From Pohlia nutans (taxonomy: Eukaryota; Streptophyta; Bryopsida; Bryales; Mniaceae), in contig CM040094.1 of assembly GCA_022496805.1 (NCBI GenBank), positions 1,674,001 through 1,738,000 of the forward strand: a DNA stretch of 64,000 nucleotides, in the 5' to 3' direction. The notes under the pieces are model-generated. The model saw nothing but the letters and a program-made list of their open reading frames with translations. It was not told the DNA's origin and searched no databases. Positions 23,111-34,865 of this stretch are shown piece after piece. Positions within the stretch are counted from its first letter, which is position 1. Each line of letters starts with the position of its first letter. A program made the position numbers and the translations under genes.

Positions 23111-25034
23111 GCCACGTGGCAGCACTTGTTCTTACACGCGTCACGTTCTCCTCAACCCATGAGTGGCTGCCAAGTTGCACCTTCTACAGCACCTGTGTAA
23201 CTTCTCATGAAATATGTAAGTTATGACATCGGATGAGTTACGGTCTTGTCTACATAATATTACACTGCATAATATGTCAATGTCATCATTTCAAGCAAAA
23301 TTTCACATGTGTGACAAGTCATTTCTGTGATTACCATACCTGAAAGATTGGGGCGTCAAAAATTAATTATTAAAAAAATCCATAAAAATATAAAAAGATT
23401 TCTAAAATATAGAATTCAATGGCAAAAAATAGAATCTTAATAATATTCACACAATATTAGAAAATATTCAAATTAATCCGATAGAAAAATTTAAAGATTT
23501 AGCACCAATCGTGCCATTTAGGTACGATAATCCATGCCTATCATCTTGAAGTTAAGGCTTCCAAACATGTCATAATAGAAAGGGACAATTGTACTTGATC
23601 ACAATTCTCATATCTCCAATTCCTTACCAAGGTTATTTTTTTTCAAAAACTAATCAATATAATCAACCGCTAAAGAATCAAGATGCTTTATGTTTTGTAC
23701 AACACTTTTGAGTAAGTCCTATGTATACTTTCCTACCCTCAAGTGCCGAGGCCACCTTAAAGTGGTTGTTTCCAAAATAAAAAGTGTTATAAAATGAGCT
23801 AGGAGTGTCCAAATTGAGTGTTTCTTCGGCCTAAGCTATTTAGAATTAGATTTCCTATATTCTCGTTCTCGGGGAGGTCACTCTTTGTATTTTTGAGTAT
23901 CACGTGGGAACAAAGGGTATTTAAAAGTACCCTATAAATTAAAAATAATTCTCACTATAATTAGTAGATTTTCAAAAGTATTCTCATTTTTATTCTTGTA
24001 ATGAATTGCAATCATTTTATATTAATGTAAATCATTTATAAAAATTATCTTCAAAGATTTATTTGGACCCTATCTTTGTTCGCATGTTGTTGCGTAATAT
24101 TTGGACGTGACCTCCCTGAGAATATGTCATTGGATCACTATTATTGTGTTCATAAAAATTCAAGAAAAATAAAGAACGTTGGGTGGTGAAGATGTTGAAA
24201 CAATTTACAAAAGTATCAAATATGTAAATGTGGGAAAAAATGCATGATAAAGTATATATTTTGTATAAATGTACAAAGATAGATTATAAATCATGAATTT
24301 TAAATCCAATCTATGCAAACGGATTCTTAAAATTCATCATATCCAATAATATATGTAATATCTAATTAATAAACTTCCAAAATTAAAAAAAAAAAACAAA
24401 ATTAATTAATTATTTTTGAATTTTGGTATGATTGGTTAAAAGCACAAGGTTAATAAGATGCTTAAATATCCATGGAAATTTGTTTCATTTAAACTATTAA
24501 TTCTATACTATTCTTACGTAGTGTCGTTAAAATTGACATTTAGACAAATTATAAACTCTAAATCTTGGCAACTTCTATCCATGTGATGAACATTTTTACT
24601 TTTAAGTAATAATAATTTAATTCAACTTAAAATATTGAATAATGTATTTTTATGAATATTCAAAGTTTTTTTTTTAAAATTGATTTATAAAAAAATTAAA
24701 CGGTTTTGATTATATTTAACTATATAGATGAAATTTAGAGATGACACATCACAACTTTCATATTTTACAAACTTCAAAAAATTCATAAATAACACATATT
24801 ACAACACATTTAGTTTGTGGCAAAAATCCTTAGGAACTTAAGGGTTATATTCAAACTTATTTGTTTTTTACCAACACATGCAATGTTCTTCACTGATTTT
24901 GACAACATAAAATTGGTCCCATCTGAATTATATTTTTCCCTGATATGATCAATTCAATTTTTCATTTCAAAACCAAGAATCCCTGGTCCTTTGTGGGTTA
25001 ATTGTTGTTTGAGCGAAGAATTTTGAATCAAGCC
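23111..25034. other. Intergenic, no gene seen
   Basis: AT-rich. About 24866-25000 is another piece of the ACACATGCAATGTTCTTC repeat, ending at TCCTTTGTGGGTTAA immediately before the candidate gene at 25035. Nothing else is supported. Confidence 0.4.
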
Positions 25035-27524
25035 ATGATGATGCACAAGGCTTTGCAAAGCCTGTTGAGGGTACGTGAGCAGCCTGGGCTATGGCAGCGG
25101 TCGGTGATGGCCATGGCCACCAAGGTAGATGCCGGAGGCTCAAATTCTTGCAGTTCCATCAGCCAAAACTCGCCGGGAGCAAACCCTGTTGAGGGAGAGA
25201 CTTCCAGGTTCTTTAAACCCTAAAATTCTTGGAAACACATTTATTGATTTTGGACAGGTTCTAGTGACTTCAGATTTTTGAAATGTCCATTATAATTTTT
25301 TTACTTTACTTCCATCATAAAGTTTAGGCGGTGTTCTATTTTTTAAAAAACGTCAAAATTCAAAATCCTTGGTGAACATTAAAGTCTCTTTGGTTTGTGG
25401 AATTCTTTTTTAGGTTTTGTCACATTCAACCCTTTCTAATGATACACTATGTAATTGCACATTCCTTGTATTTCTTATCATGTCGTGTTCACATATGTCT
25501 AATTGTGAGTGCATTTAGAAGTCACCATTTGATCCTCCAATTGAATAACTTCCACTTATCAAGCATGTGAGTGCATTCAAAAGCCCACTTGTTCTTGGAA
25601 GGTTATGTTATTAGAGAGTTTTGAATACAATGTGGTTTGAATGCTAATCTAAATTCATTTTGTTCCACATCAATTATTGTTTCAAATTAACACAGTCACT
25701 TAACCCTCTCTAAATGACGTTACCTTGGAGAGAAAAATGGGCTTCTAAGTGCTTTGACTGGTACATACGTTCGCAACTTAAATTGACATGTGAAGTTGTC
25801 TAATTATTATATCTATATACAACATGACAAAATTTTAAAGACATACATGGAACATGCAATTAGAGGGTGTGTCATTAGGGATGATTGAGTGCAACAATAT
25901 GTTGAGTGACATTTGTAAATGTGCTATGCATTATGAAAGGTGCAATCGATGTTTTTAATTTAAATTTTTTAAATTTTTTAAATTTTATTTAAGAGTAGTT
26001 GAGCTCCCAGTTCTTCATATGTGATACTTTTAGGGAAGATCTTAGAAAAAATCTGGTCAAGGTTTGGCATAAAAAAATGCGCGAGACATATAAAGCCATT
26101 GATAGTTGTGTTTTAACAGATGTGATATGGACAAGTGCTATGGAGATGCATACAGTACTCGGTCTGCTGATGAAGGCTATGGGGAGAGATATCACGAAGC
26201 TGTGAAAGTCGTGCTGGAGAAGAATTCCGCCAAGCATGACCAAAATGAAGAAACTGGTATTTAAAATATACTGTAGGTGAAAGAAGGGTCGGCACTTTTG
26301 TGCCAAATGATTAAATTTTTTTTTTGAGAAAATGAAGTTCAACAAATAAATGTTCAGAAATGTTCTTTAAAATTCTCTTTTTCACCCTACAATTTTTTGG
26401 GAAATTTGTGCAAAATTAAAAACATTTTTCTCATCCGTCGTTGACTTTTTGTAGTGTGGATTTTTTACTATATATTTTATGGGAAGTTAAGTTCATGCAT
26501 GTGTGATCCAATTAGAAGAGGGATGATTTGTGAAAAATTTATGTCTCATTTCATGCTGTAGTGATCCACCCAAAATTTTGAAGCTTTCAGTGTGAAGGTG
26601 CTTTTAAAAAAGTCAAGTTCTTATGAAATTATGCAACCAAAAAATCTCCAAAAATCATTGTACAAGTTAGAATATTACATTTCAATCAATCACAACAAAT
26701 TCATGTACAAACTGTTAATATCTTATTTGCAATCAAATTACAAAAGGATTTTCAATTTTAAGTTTCAAATTTTATAATTTTTTTTGGTGACAGCAAGCAT
26801 TGATCTAATTGTATAGATAGAATCAAAAAAATCATAATGTAAAAATTTCATTCATGTTTCAAGTTCAAAATATCCCTCTTAGTTACATTTTATAAGACTT
26901 TTTTGAAATTCTCCAAATTTAAAGAGGGGTGAGGACGTTTAGGGATTAAGCTTTAGAATCATATGCGTTGATGACACCCATTGAGATACCCCTTGTAAAG
27001 TTAGAATATTTTTATATTAGTTCATGTATATATGTATAATGTACATATACAACCCTATTTTCAGCCCTAAATATGCTTCACATAATATGTATACATAGTA
27101 CAATAGTGTTCAAATTAATCCAGCCTCATCTTGTGCACTCACATGATTCCTCAGATACAAAAATAAAAGAGTGCACCCTTGGTATTTAGTTTTCAACAAC
27201 TGTTCATTTTTAGTTTTTGGTTCAAATACTTACCTCACAATCTATTGATCCACAATAGTGAAATAAAAAAATTAACGAAATTCAATACCAAATATTTTTT
27301 CTCATAGACATATATTTAGTCCCATTTGAATTATATTTTTTGATTGAATTTATTATTTAAAAACCATGAATCCTTGATCTTTTACAGGTGAAGGAATTAA
27401 TGGCATATTGAATCTGGTGCCTAACTTGTAATTCACATGTGCAGTTGTGAAGGTGCAACGTGAGGAGCATGTTGAGAAGAAGGAGGTATCTCGGCCCAGT
27501 ACAAAGGGAACAAGTGCAAGTTAA
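25035..27524 (+). CDS. Candidate three-exon gene, small protein of unknown function (129 aa)
   Basis: Exons 25035-25207, 26120-26256 and 27445-27524 have GT/AG borders, compatible phases (2 then 1) and a closing TAA, and give one 129-residue frame. I do not recognise the family. The first exon is GC-richer than its surroundings. The N-terminus (MMMHKALQSLLRVREQPG, then LWQRSVMAMATK) is rich in Arg and Leu with no acidic residue before Glu16, like an organelle transit peptide; this is inference. Exon 2 reads CDMDKCYGDAYSTRS, then ADEGYGERYHEAVKVV. The C-terminus is hydrophilic and Lys/Glu-rich (VQREEHVEKKEV), LEA-like in composition. Three in-frame ATGs start at 25035. Intron 2 contains a family B TTAA element. 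Without transcripts the model stays tentative, and it may be a degenerating gene. Confidence 0.42.
26380..26949 (+). mobile_element. TTAA-type element, family B, diverged copy
   Basis: It shares TTTTTGTAGTGTGG, TTTTATGGGAAGTTA-TTCATG, AAAAATCTCCAAAAATCA-type and GGTGAGGACG segments with 3962-4537, in the same order. It ends GAGGACGTTTAGGGATTAA with TTAA at 26946-26949. The left terminus is degraded, so its start is approximate. Confidence 0.6.
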
Positions 27525-27737
27525 AATTGATAAATATTAAGACTTAATATGTGGTGTGATTATTACGGGGATTATTATTGAGAGTGTGTAACATGTTATG
27601 TTTTCAAAGCACTCCTTAGTACACATACAAATTAGCACTTAGTTGGTGAATAATTAAAGTTGCTTCAAAATAGCAAACTTTGTGGATACATATGTTCCTT
27701 CACAGTCATAATATCATGTAAAAAAAGAAGCATGTTT

Positions 27738-27819
27738 CGCCATATTAATTAAATTGGTCAATCGCTGTTATTTCTAATGGAACAAGTTACAAGGATTGGC
27801 CAATTTAACCAATATGGCG
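27738..27819. mobile_element. Short palindromic MITE, family P, copy 1
   Basis: CGCCATATTAATTAAATTGG is mirrored by CCAATTTAACCAATATGGCG around a TTATTTCTAATGG-AACAAGTTAC centre. Copy 2 is at 28441-28533 and a half copy at about 35024-35078. Confidence 0.65.
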
Positions 27820-28440
27820 CAATATGGCGTTATATGCAATGTAAATATATCTCATCTAGTATGGGTTTGTTCTTGTGACATTGGTTCTTGTCATCATCGT
27901 GATTATGAATGTTTACAAATATAAAAATGTTAACTCACTACTTCACATACCATACAAGGTGGCCAAAACATAATCATAAAAGAAAAGCCCAAATATTTAG
28001 GAAATTTTTTATTCCAAAAAATTCTATTTTTTATTCCAAAAAATTCTATTTTTTATGGTGAATAAGAAAATCTTAAAAAGTCCATAAACTCTTAAAGAAT
28101 ATCCACAACATTTGAACAAAAAATAATAATTATTTGGCATAACATGCCGACCTTGACGGCTAGGTACAATAAATAGATAGATAAAAACTCCAGTCCCTTT
28201 TTAGCAAGGGGCCGGCGTGAATAAAGTGTCCGTTCGTAATGTTAATGACCCGGTGCCCACCGAACAAGGGGACATTGGGACAATACTACTATCCCCTTTC
28301 GGGGATGGACACTATAGTGACACACTATGCTAATTCCTAACTAGCCACTGGTGCCTTGAAGATACCAGACATTGTATCCCCCAAAGGGCTTTGAGGTACC
28401 CATACAACTAGGTACAGTACACCAATGAGAGACAAAAAAA
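27820..28440. other. Intergenic with a GC-richer repeat copy (28200-28318)
   Basis: 28200-28318 is copy 2 of the GGGCCGGCGTGAATAAAGTG repeat (partner 22230-22350). The stretch AAAAAATTCTATTTTTTATTCC is also doubled at about 28000-28055. No gene. Confidence 0.5.
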
Positions 28441-28533
28441 ACCATATTGGTTAAATTGGCCAATCCCTTTTGTTTTCTAGTGTAACCTGTTACACTCAAA
28501 AATAACAGGAATCGTCCAATTTAATAAATATGG
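28441..28533. mobile_element. Short palindromic MITE, family P, copy 2 (about 93 bp)
   Basis: ACCATATTGGTTAAATTGGC is mirrored by CCAATTTAATAAATATGGT. The centre TCTAGTGTAACCTGTTACACT is itself a perfect small dyad. Confidence 0.7.
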
Positions 28534-28880
28534 TGTTCTAAGCTTGTGATACACAGGGAAAACCAGTATACTAAAAATATCATTACAAGTATTGCAACTC
28601 TATCTCACAAATTGAATCTCTAGGTTCCAAGATCAGAAAAATGAAGAATCAATTAAATATCAACTTAAAAGCACGCCTTACTTATCATCATCGATCCATC
28701 GCCAGAGTCTGCAATGATATGTTCTCTCCAACAAGACATTAATTACTTAGTGGGTCTCAGAAATATCCCAAATTTTCTCTGAAAGTAATGACAGATGCAA
28801 AATTTATATTATTTAGCAGTCTTTCAATTATCTTGGGACAAGCCAAGCAATTGGTGCTTGCAGCTCTAGAATTACAATTA

Positions 28881-28963
28881 TAGCTGAAATATCACAACGA
28901 AAGCTTTGGTAGAAAAAATTATTCTGTACAATTTCTACCAAAGCTCATTGTGATAAGTCAGCT
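28881..28963 (+). ncRNA. About 83-nt hairpin, microRNA-precursor-like or tiny MITE
   Basis: The left arm AGCTGAAATATCACAACG-AAGCTTTGGTAGAAA pairs with the right arm TTTCTACCAAAGCTCATTGT-GATAAGTCAGCT, leaving a roughly 18-nt loop and one small bulge. The size and pairing suit a plant MIR hairpin, but a tiny foldback transposon is equally possible. I found no second copy in the window. Confidence 0.35.
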
Positions 28964-29098
28964 ACAATGTGAAATTTTGCCTTGAGTGCATGCATGCAGC
29001 TTAGTTTGCCAAGACCCAAGGAGTGACTGTACCTTCTAATCCACAAAAGGCCATTTGCAAATGAGACTTCAAAACTCTACTCTCAGAATCACTTGTGC

Positions 29099-29275
29099 CA
29101 CTACAAGCAGAGGCGTCGTTTCTCACTCAGGAGAATCTGTTCATTGTCGTTTTTTTCCTGCACATGCTTGTCCTACGTGACGAATAGCACTCACCAAGTC
29201 TAACCAAAAAATTGGTGAGTGCGAAGTGGCACCGTTTGACTCACAGAAAAAGTGAAAAACGACGCCTTGTAGTAT
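29099..29275. mobile_element. Foldback element around ACTACAAG...GCGTCGTTT
   Basis: ACTACAAGCAGAGGCGTCGT at the left is mirrored by AACGACGCCTTGTAGT at the right. Internally, CACTCACC and GGTGAGTG pair. Non-coding; copy number unknown. Confidence 0.5.
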
Positions 29276-30627
29276 GCCTAAAAATGAAAAGAAAGAATAG
29301 AAGTCCTAACCTCATGTTTATCACTACCAAGATCATACAATATGTGCAAAGTTTGTTAGCAACATCACGGAGTAACTCAAGCAAAGTGAGTACAACACTT
29401 AGGAACCCTAATAAATGTTATTATAGTACTCCTCAAACAAATGCAACAATTCACAGGGAGCTCATAATGGTTTCAGGCCTGTGTCCATTTCCTTTTAGTT
29501 TCACTTTTCCCACCGAGCCTCAAGAGTTGACACTTGCATGTTAAACTTTCCTTTTACAAGGAGATGAGTCAACATTAAACTGGTGAATAAGCAGCTTTAA
29601 GACTCAGTGGGAAAAGTGAGACTCGCAGGGAAATCACCGCATATGAGACCCTGGTGATTATTGCATGATCTCAGTAGTGTATCTAAGGACTTTGAACACA
29701 AAAACATCAATACTAAGATCATACTATATTTGTTAGCAAAGTCGCCATGGCGTAATTTAGGCAACGTTACAGCTTGTAATTAATAGAACCGTAATGTTCC
29801 CCTAAGATCGTTACCAAACGTAGCGATCAAGACCGCATAATCCTAGTAGTGTATCACCAGGGTCTAGAAATCAGTATTATTCGGTACGCTGGTACTCCAC
29901 TGTAACCCGGACTGAAATCTACCCATGTACGTAGATCTGAGCTCTGCAGAACTGCTATCACTCAGTGTATCGATGTAGCTATAGAAACTGATCCCTCGCA
30001 AGTGACAAACTTATGAAACCGATCCACTTACATACTGCAGTAACTTCTAGCTTCACTTGGTGGTAATTGGGTGCTGTCAGTTTCATTTCGACAAATCTGC
30101 ATGTTAGCGAGCAACGCTAGAAGCTTCGTGTACTAACTTAACAATTTTGATAACAACTGACTCCTCCTGAAACTAAGTTAGTGCTGAAACTTTTTAAGCG
30201 GTTAGTACTGCCGCCGACATGCATGCAGGATTCTTGTTCAGTGAGATTCTCTACCATCCAGTTTTCTTTGACTTTTTCAATTAAAGCCAGTTGCTAGCTG
30301 GCTGGCCAACTTCTAGATACTGTGTAATATTCATATGAGCGTGGAAGTTAGTGTCGGTTGCATTAGAAGTTAAAAGTCTTACGAGAAACGTGTGCGCCAT
30401 TTCCAGTACTTTTCTCACTTTGCAGTCGAAATCACGGCGAGATTCATTACTTATTTGGTCGATCTCAGTGTCGTTTTCTGCGCGTCTGATCTGTTAGTGT
30501 GAAGTCAATTAATTCACGCACGAGAGTCTTATGTTACTACAGAAATCTTGGAACATAAAAAGTGTATTTAGAGTCATGTTTCATTTTGTCGACATGAGGG
30601 CCTTTTCATGAATGATCGATCAGGCTC
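29276..30627. other. Intergenic, no gene seen
   Basis: This stretch is less AT-rich than its neighbours. A loose inverted pair (TTCACTTTTCCCACCGAGCC near 29502 and GACTCAGTGGGAAAAGTGAG near 29600) suggests another decayed foldback. GAGACCCTGGTGAT near 29645 is echoed inverted near 35107. No coding evidence. Confidence 0.4.
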
Positions 30628-31105
30628 TGCACGAGCGATGTCCAGTTCCTGCATGTGAAGTCATGAACTTCGATTGCCTGCAGGAAGTGGTACAATGTGA
30701 ATTGATTGATTTTCCTTCACATTCAGACTGATTGAGGACAACAAAAATGTTTCAGTTTTTTTGTAGATTTTTTTGTCACAATTTGAACTCTTTCTAGATC
30801 TGAAAACATCTGCATGGTAGCTTTTTTTTTCCTATTGGCAGGTCACCACTCGAATGAAAACCTCTTACTACTTTGTCACTGCTAGTAGAGGAAAGTTGCT
30901 ACTAGATGTTTAAGGTCATGAAGAGTTGCAAATATGACTGACAGAAAAAAGCTACAAGCTACAAATATCAGAAAGATTGTAATAATTTTTTTCATCTTCA
31001 AGTAGGTTGAATTTGAAAGACAATTGATCAATTCACATTGTACCACTTCTTGTAGGTGAAGTTCATAGCTTCACATGCAGGGATTGGACATCACTTAATT
31101 GGGTA
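30628..31105. repeat. Long foldback with roughly 90-bp arms
   Basis: GATGTCCAGTTCCTGCATGT, GAAGTGGTACAATGTGAATT and GATTGATTTTC at about 30637-30715 reappear inverted at about 31000-31100. The arms are diverged (about 80 percent by eye), with about 250 bp between them. No coding content. Confidence 0.55.
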
Positions 31106-31195
31106 GAGCCAAAAGAGAGCTAACTCTAACTCGCTAGAGAAAAAAAAAACTAGTCGATTAGAACTCTCTTAGCTTTTACGCAAGGGGTGGGAAAA

Positions 31196-32062
31196 TTAAA
31201 CCTCTGACGTGCCTGTGTTCATTGATGAAAAGATTGTAAGCCTTCTTTTGACTACATCTTGTACAATTTTTCATCCATCCGAATTTTCCTTAGTTCCTAT
31301 GCTAGTTGATTTCTATTTGTGCTAGTTGATTTCAAAATAAGATATATTGATTTTTTTCAAATGGAAAAATTAGTTTATGTCAAGTTTCATTCTTTGGTAA
31401 TCTTATTCTTAGTTCAAACAATGAGACTTTTACAATGATTTTCCAAAATAGGTAGAATTAAATAATGGAAATTATGCCATCTCATAGTCACTATGAGAAA
31501 TCTGTAGTCACAAAGGGGCCTTGGCCTTTGGCACGTGCTGAAAAATTTAGGCCAAACCGTGCACTTTATAAGAGGGCACCAATGGTGTCACCGTGGCTGC
31601 CAGCAACGCAGTTCCGTGGGTCGCACCAATCGACGCTGCCAACACTGCCAGCACTGTCAACACTGCCAGCACTGCGGCTTCCGACGCTGTCAGCGGGCAG
31701 CGACTGCACCAATGGGTTTACATAGAAAATGGTGCTTGGGCAGCCGGTTCACCTAACTCGGGCAAGCTTAGAAGGCCCCTTTGGGACCCCATTTTTCTCC
31801 TAATGGCATATTATTCCAAATTTGGTATAATTTTTTAGTAAAAAATTGTTAATTTGGGATTTTTAGGTCCACTCCATAAAACCCTTGAAAATATTTATTA
31901 AAAACTATTAATAAAAAACATAATAAATCCAACCGTACAAATGTGATCTACACATTGAGATTTACAACTTTTCTTTATATATCAACTCTATTTTTGTGAT
32001 TCATCAAACATTTTGTATTATATCTTTGAAATCGATGGTGGATTTGGACATTAAAGGGTTAA
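31196..32062 (+). mobile_element. TTAA-flanked element, family A, with an internal insertion
   Basis: TTAA at 31196-31199 and 32059-32062; the left end TTAAACCTCTGACGTGCC and right end GACATTAAAGGGTTAA match family A. The extra length over 549 bp is explained by a GC-rich block at about 31487-31806. Confidence 0.72.
31487..31806. mobile_element. About 320-bp GC-rich insertion in the family A element
   Basis: Comparison with 18950-19498 shows extra sequence between CCATCTCATAGT and CATATTATTCC. Near its ends CACAAAGGGGCCTT is mirrored by AAGGCCCCTTTGG. The outer ends (CACTATGAGAAA and TTTTTCTCCTAATG) are weakly inverted and CACTA-like. The centre has CAGCACTGYCAACACTGC triplet-like repeats that keep several frames open. 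No target duplication could be fixed. Confidence 0.5.
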
Positions 32063-32692
32063 ACCCCTACTCGTCACTTTCAACACAAATTTTGCTCTAG
32101 TAACATTTATTTTATTATATTCATTGGTGAATATACACAAAATTGTCACTTTAATTCAAAATGGGTGACTTGAGAGTTGAGACCTATATCTATACCAAAT
32201 TACCAGTCCTAATTCTTAACTTGAGCATTCAGTTAACTAATCTTAAATGTCACAAATTTCCAAAGTACATTGAAAATTTAGCCCAAAGGGCATCCTGTGA
32301 CATATATCACAATTTTTTGTTCTAGACCACAAAATTGATGTTTGCTTATCAATATGATATATGGTCTTTGAGGAACACATTGAAGCCAAAATCAGAGGTC
32401 TTTATCTATGGACACTTGGTTCCCAAGAAACCACTCCCTAACTTAGTTAACTATGTACAAAAATGTACATTTATCCCCTCTAAAAGCATATTTTTAGAGC
32501 ATACATGGAATAAATATGAAATATTACTTGATATTTGGGAGTATTTTATTTAAGTTGATTAACATATTTGACACTAGTTGAATTAGATATTGGACGTTTG
32601 AAGTCTGTTGTCTAATACAACATCAAGTTGGAAAAAAGTGTTAGATATGACCACTATGGTAGAAAGTCAAAGTTTTCATAAATGACTTGCAA
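32063..32692. other. Intergenic, no gene seen
   Basis: AT-rich. About 32565-32680 weakly resembles 56500-56600 (TAACATATTTGACAC, AAATTGGAAAA-GTGTTA). Nothing else recognised. Confidence 0.35.
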
Positions 32693-34865
32693 CACTGGGA
32701 ACTTTGACTGGTTTAGCCGGGGCTAAACTAAGGTGGTTTAGCCCCCTCTTTAGCCCCCCTTAGTACTATGTGAAAAATGGGGGGGGGGCTAAATTTTTGT
32801 ACCTTTAGCCCCCTTTTTAGCCCCCTTTTTGTACCATTAGCCAGGGCTAAAACACAAATTAGCCGGGGCTAAAATGAAAGATTCGGGTTTAGCCGGGGCT
32901 AAACTGGGGTGGTTTAGCCCCCCAAGCCAATTTAGCCCCGGGGGCTAAACTCTTCAAAGCTTCCAGTGCAAGTTTGGGAGTCTGCAAAGCTTTAGACATG
33001 GAGGAGAAAGTAAAGCCCCACTCCTTGTTTGCTAAGTGTCTTCCTTTGGTTCTTCTACAATATTCCCTCCATCCCACAAGAAGACTTTGTTTTCACTTGA
33101 ATCCATGGATTAAGTATTTTTTTCACTAAAATTCATAGATTCAATTTAATCCCGTGCTTATAAAGAGAGTACGTTGATTGTGATGCAAAAATAATCCACA
33201 GATTAAGTAAAAAGGCCATGTTCGTTATGTTGAGACTTTTTGAAGTCTCATTTTTATCTTTGACTCGAAGATAAACCGTTTTATCTCCTTACTTCTATTT
33301 TTTTTATAAATATTTGTCAACACAACCTTTTGGAATTTCATTATAGAATCACTATTTGAGCATTAATTTTTTTGGGTTTCAATTATTATTTTTTAAATAA
33401 ATTTTTGAATAACTGGCATTTTGTCTCAAAATCAGCTAAAAGTCTCAATATAACCAATAGTTACTAAATATAGAGGGAGTAATTTGATTATCACAAAATT
33501 TATACATGATCAAAATCTATTACAATAATCCATTATAGCATCCATAGATTAAGCCACTATTTATCACTTTTCAAAGTGCACGCGAAGCTTAATTGCTAAC
33601 AGTGAATGAGTACAATTGGAAATCATGGTTTCATTGTCTCTGCCCACCAAGGGAGAGACTACGGAAACGCATGATTTTCACGCCAGAGTTACGAAGAATT
33701 ACATGGCTAAACAATATAATCTAGCCATTAAGTTAAATCTAGGATAAATACTCAAGCAGCGACTACGCAACTAGCTGTTTGTTTTGGGACAGAATTGAAG
33801 CCCATATCATGGTCTTTTTGTAGTACAAACTGGCCTGCATGCAGGTCTATCGATCTAACTACTGAGCAAATATACATATAAACATATACAGTTAATTTCT
33901 GAAATGGATCAAGAGAAGTCTGCATAATTAACACGTCGGTTGTAAACATGCATAACCGCCAATCTAAGGCAACAGATGCTTATGTCCTATTATCATTATC
34001 TTCAAATTCCGAACCTCACAAATTGGTGGTAAGTTCGTTCATTTGACTAACTTCCTGGCTGCAGTCCTAGCTTACACTTTTTATATCCATAAAACTACTG
34101 TTCCGGCTCCGGCTCGTTTGTCATACATGTCATGCAATTAACCATGTGCTCTCTTTCCATACACGCATTGATAGCCACCACTGATATGTACTTACCAATA
34201 TTGACAGTGTCTAGCTAGCAACTAGCTACCGACAACTAATTAAGCTCTTCTAAACTATTAATTAATACCAGCGCCTCTAACTTCAAGTGTAGTACCAGTA
34301 ATACCTGAGCACACAAAGATGAAGCAGAATGTCGAACAAGAAGTCAAAAGTTTTCTCAACGTGAATATTGTTTTGGATAGACTGTATAAGTAACAGTACT
34401 ACCGTTAAGCTGATAAGAATTAACTCGAAACTTGTGTACGTCAATATTTTAATGAACTGTCGATTGATTCAAGATCGATCGTAGCTTGTTGATTAAAAGG
34501 CCGTGAGTCATGAAAGCTCCTGCAGATGCACATCATGATCATTTACCATTTTCTGTAGTCTGTCTGGACTGCAAAACTGCGTTCATGCATGATTGTCGTT
34601 CAATCTACATTTCACAGGAAGTTATGGAGCTGTTAGCCCCCGGGGCTAAACCAGCGGGGGGCTAATCTTTGGCACTTTAGCCCCGGCTAAACCTGCCCTT
34701 CCTTCTAGTTCGTGAAAGATTAGCCCCGGTAATGGGACCATTTTGGGGGCTAAAGTCCAAAGTAGAAAGAAATCTCAGATTTTTTGCCGCGTGTGTTAGG
34801 GGGGCTAATGAGGGGGCTAATGCACAGTGCGTTAGCCCCGGCTAATGTCTTGGAAACTTCTTGTG
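32693..34865. mobile_element. Non-autonomous DNA transposon with subterminal GGGGCTAA arrays (about 2.2 kb)
   Basis: The left subterminal region (32708-32952) carries about 14 copies of TTAGCCCC or GGGGCTAA in both orientations, and the right one (34634-34848) about 11. The outermost sequences are weakly inverted (CACTGGGAACTTTGACTGG at the left; CACAAGAAGTTTCCAAGACA reading inward from the right), both leading into TTAGCCGGGGCTAA. Clustered subterminal motifs beside short TIRs are typical of CACTA and hAT elements. No target duplication was resolved and no transposase is present. The interior includes at 33630-33780 a relative of the flank of the 10.3-kb minisatellite. Confidence 0.6.

Noticed and set aside
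29212..29544. 110-aa open frame
   Set aside because: Begins inside a foldback element arm, crosses unrelated sequence and has no family features.
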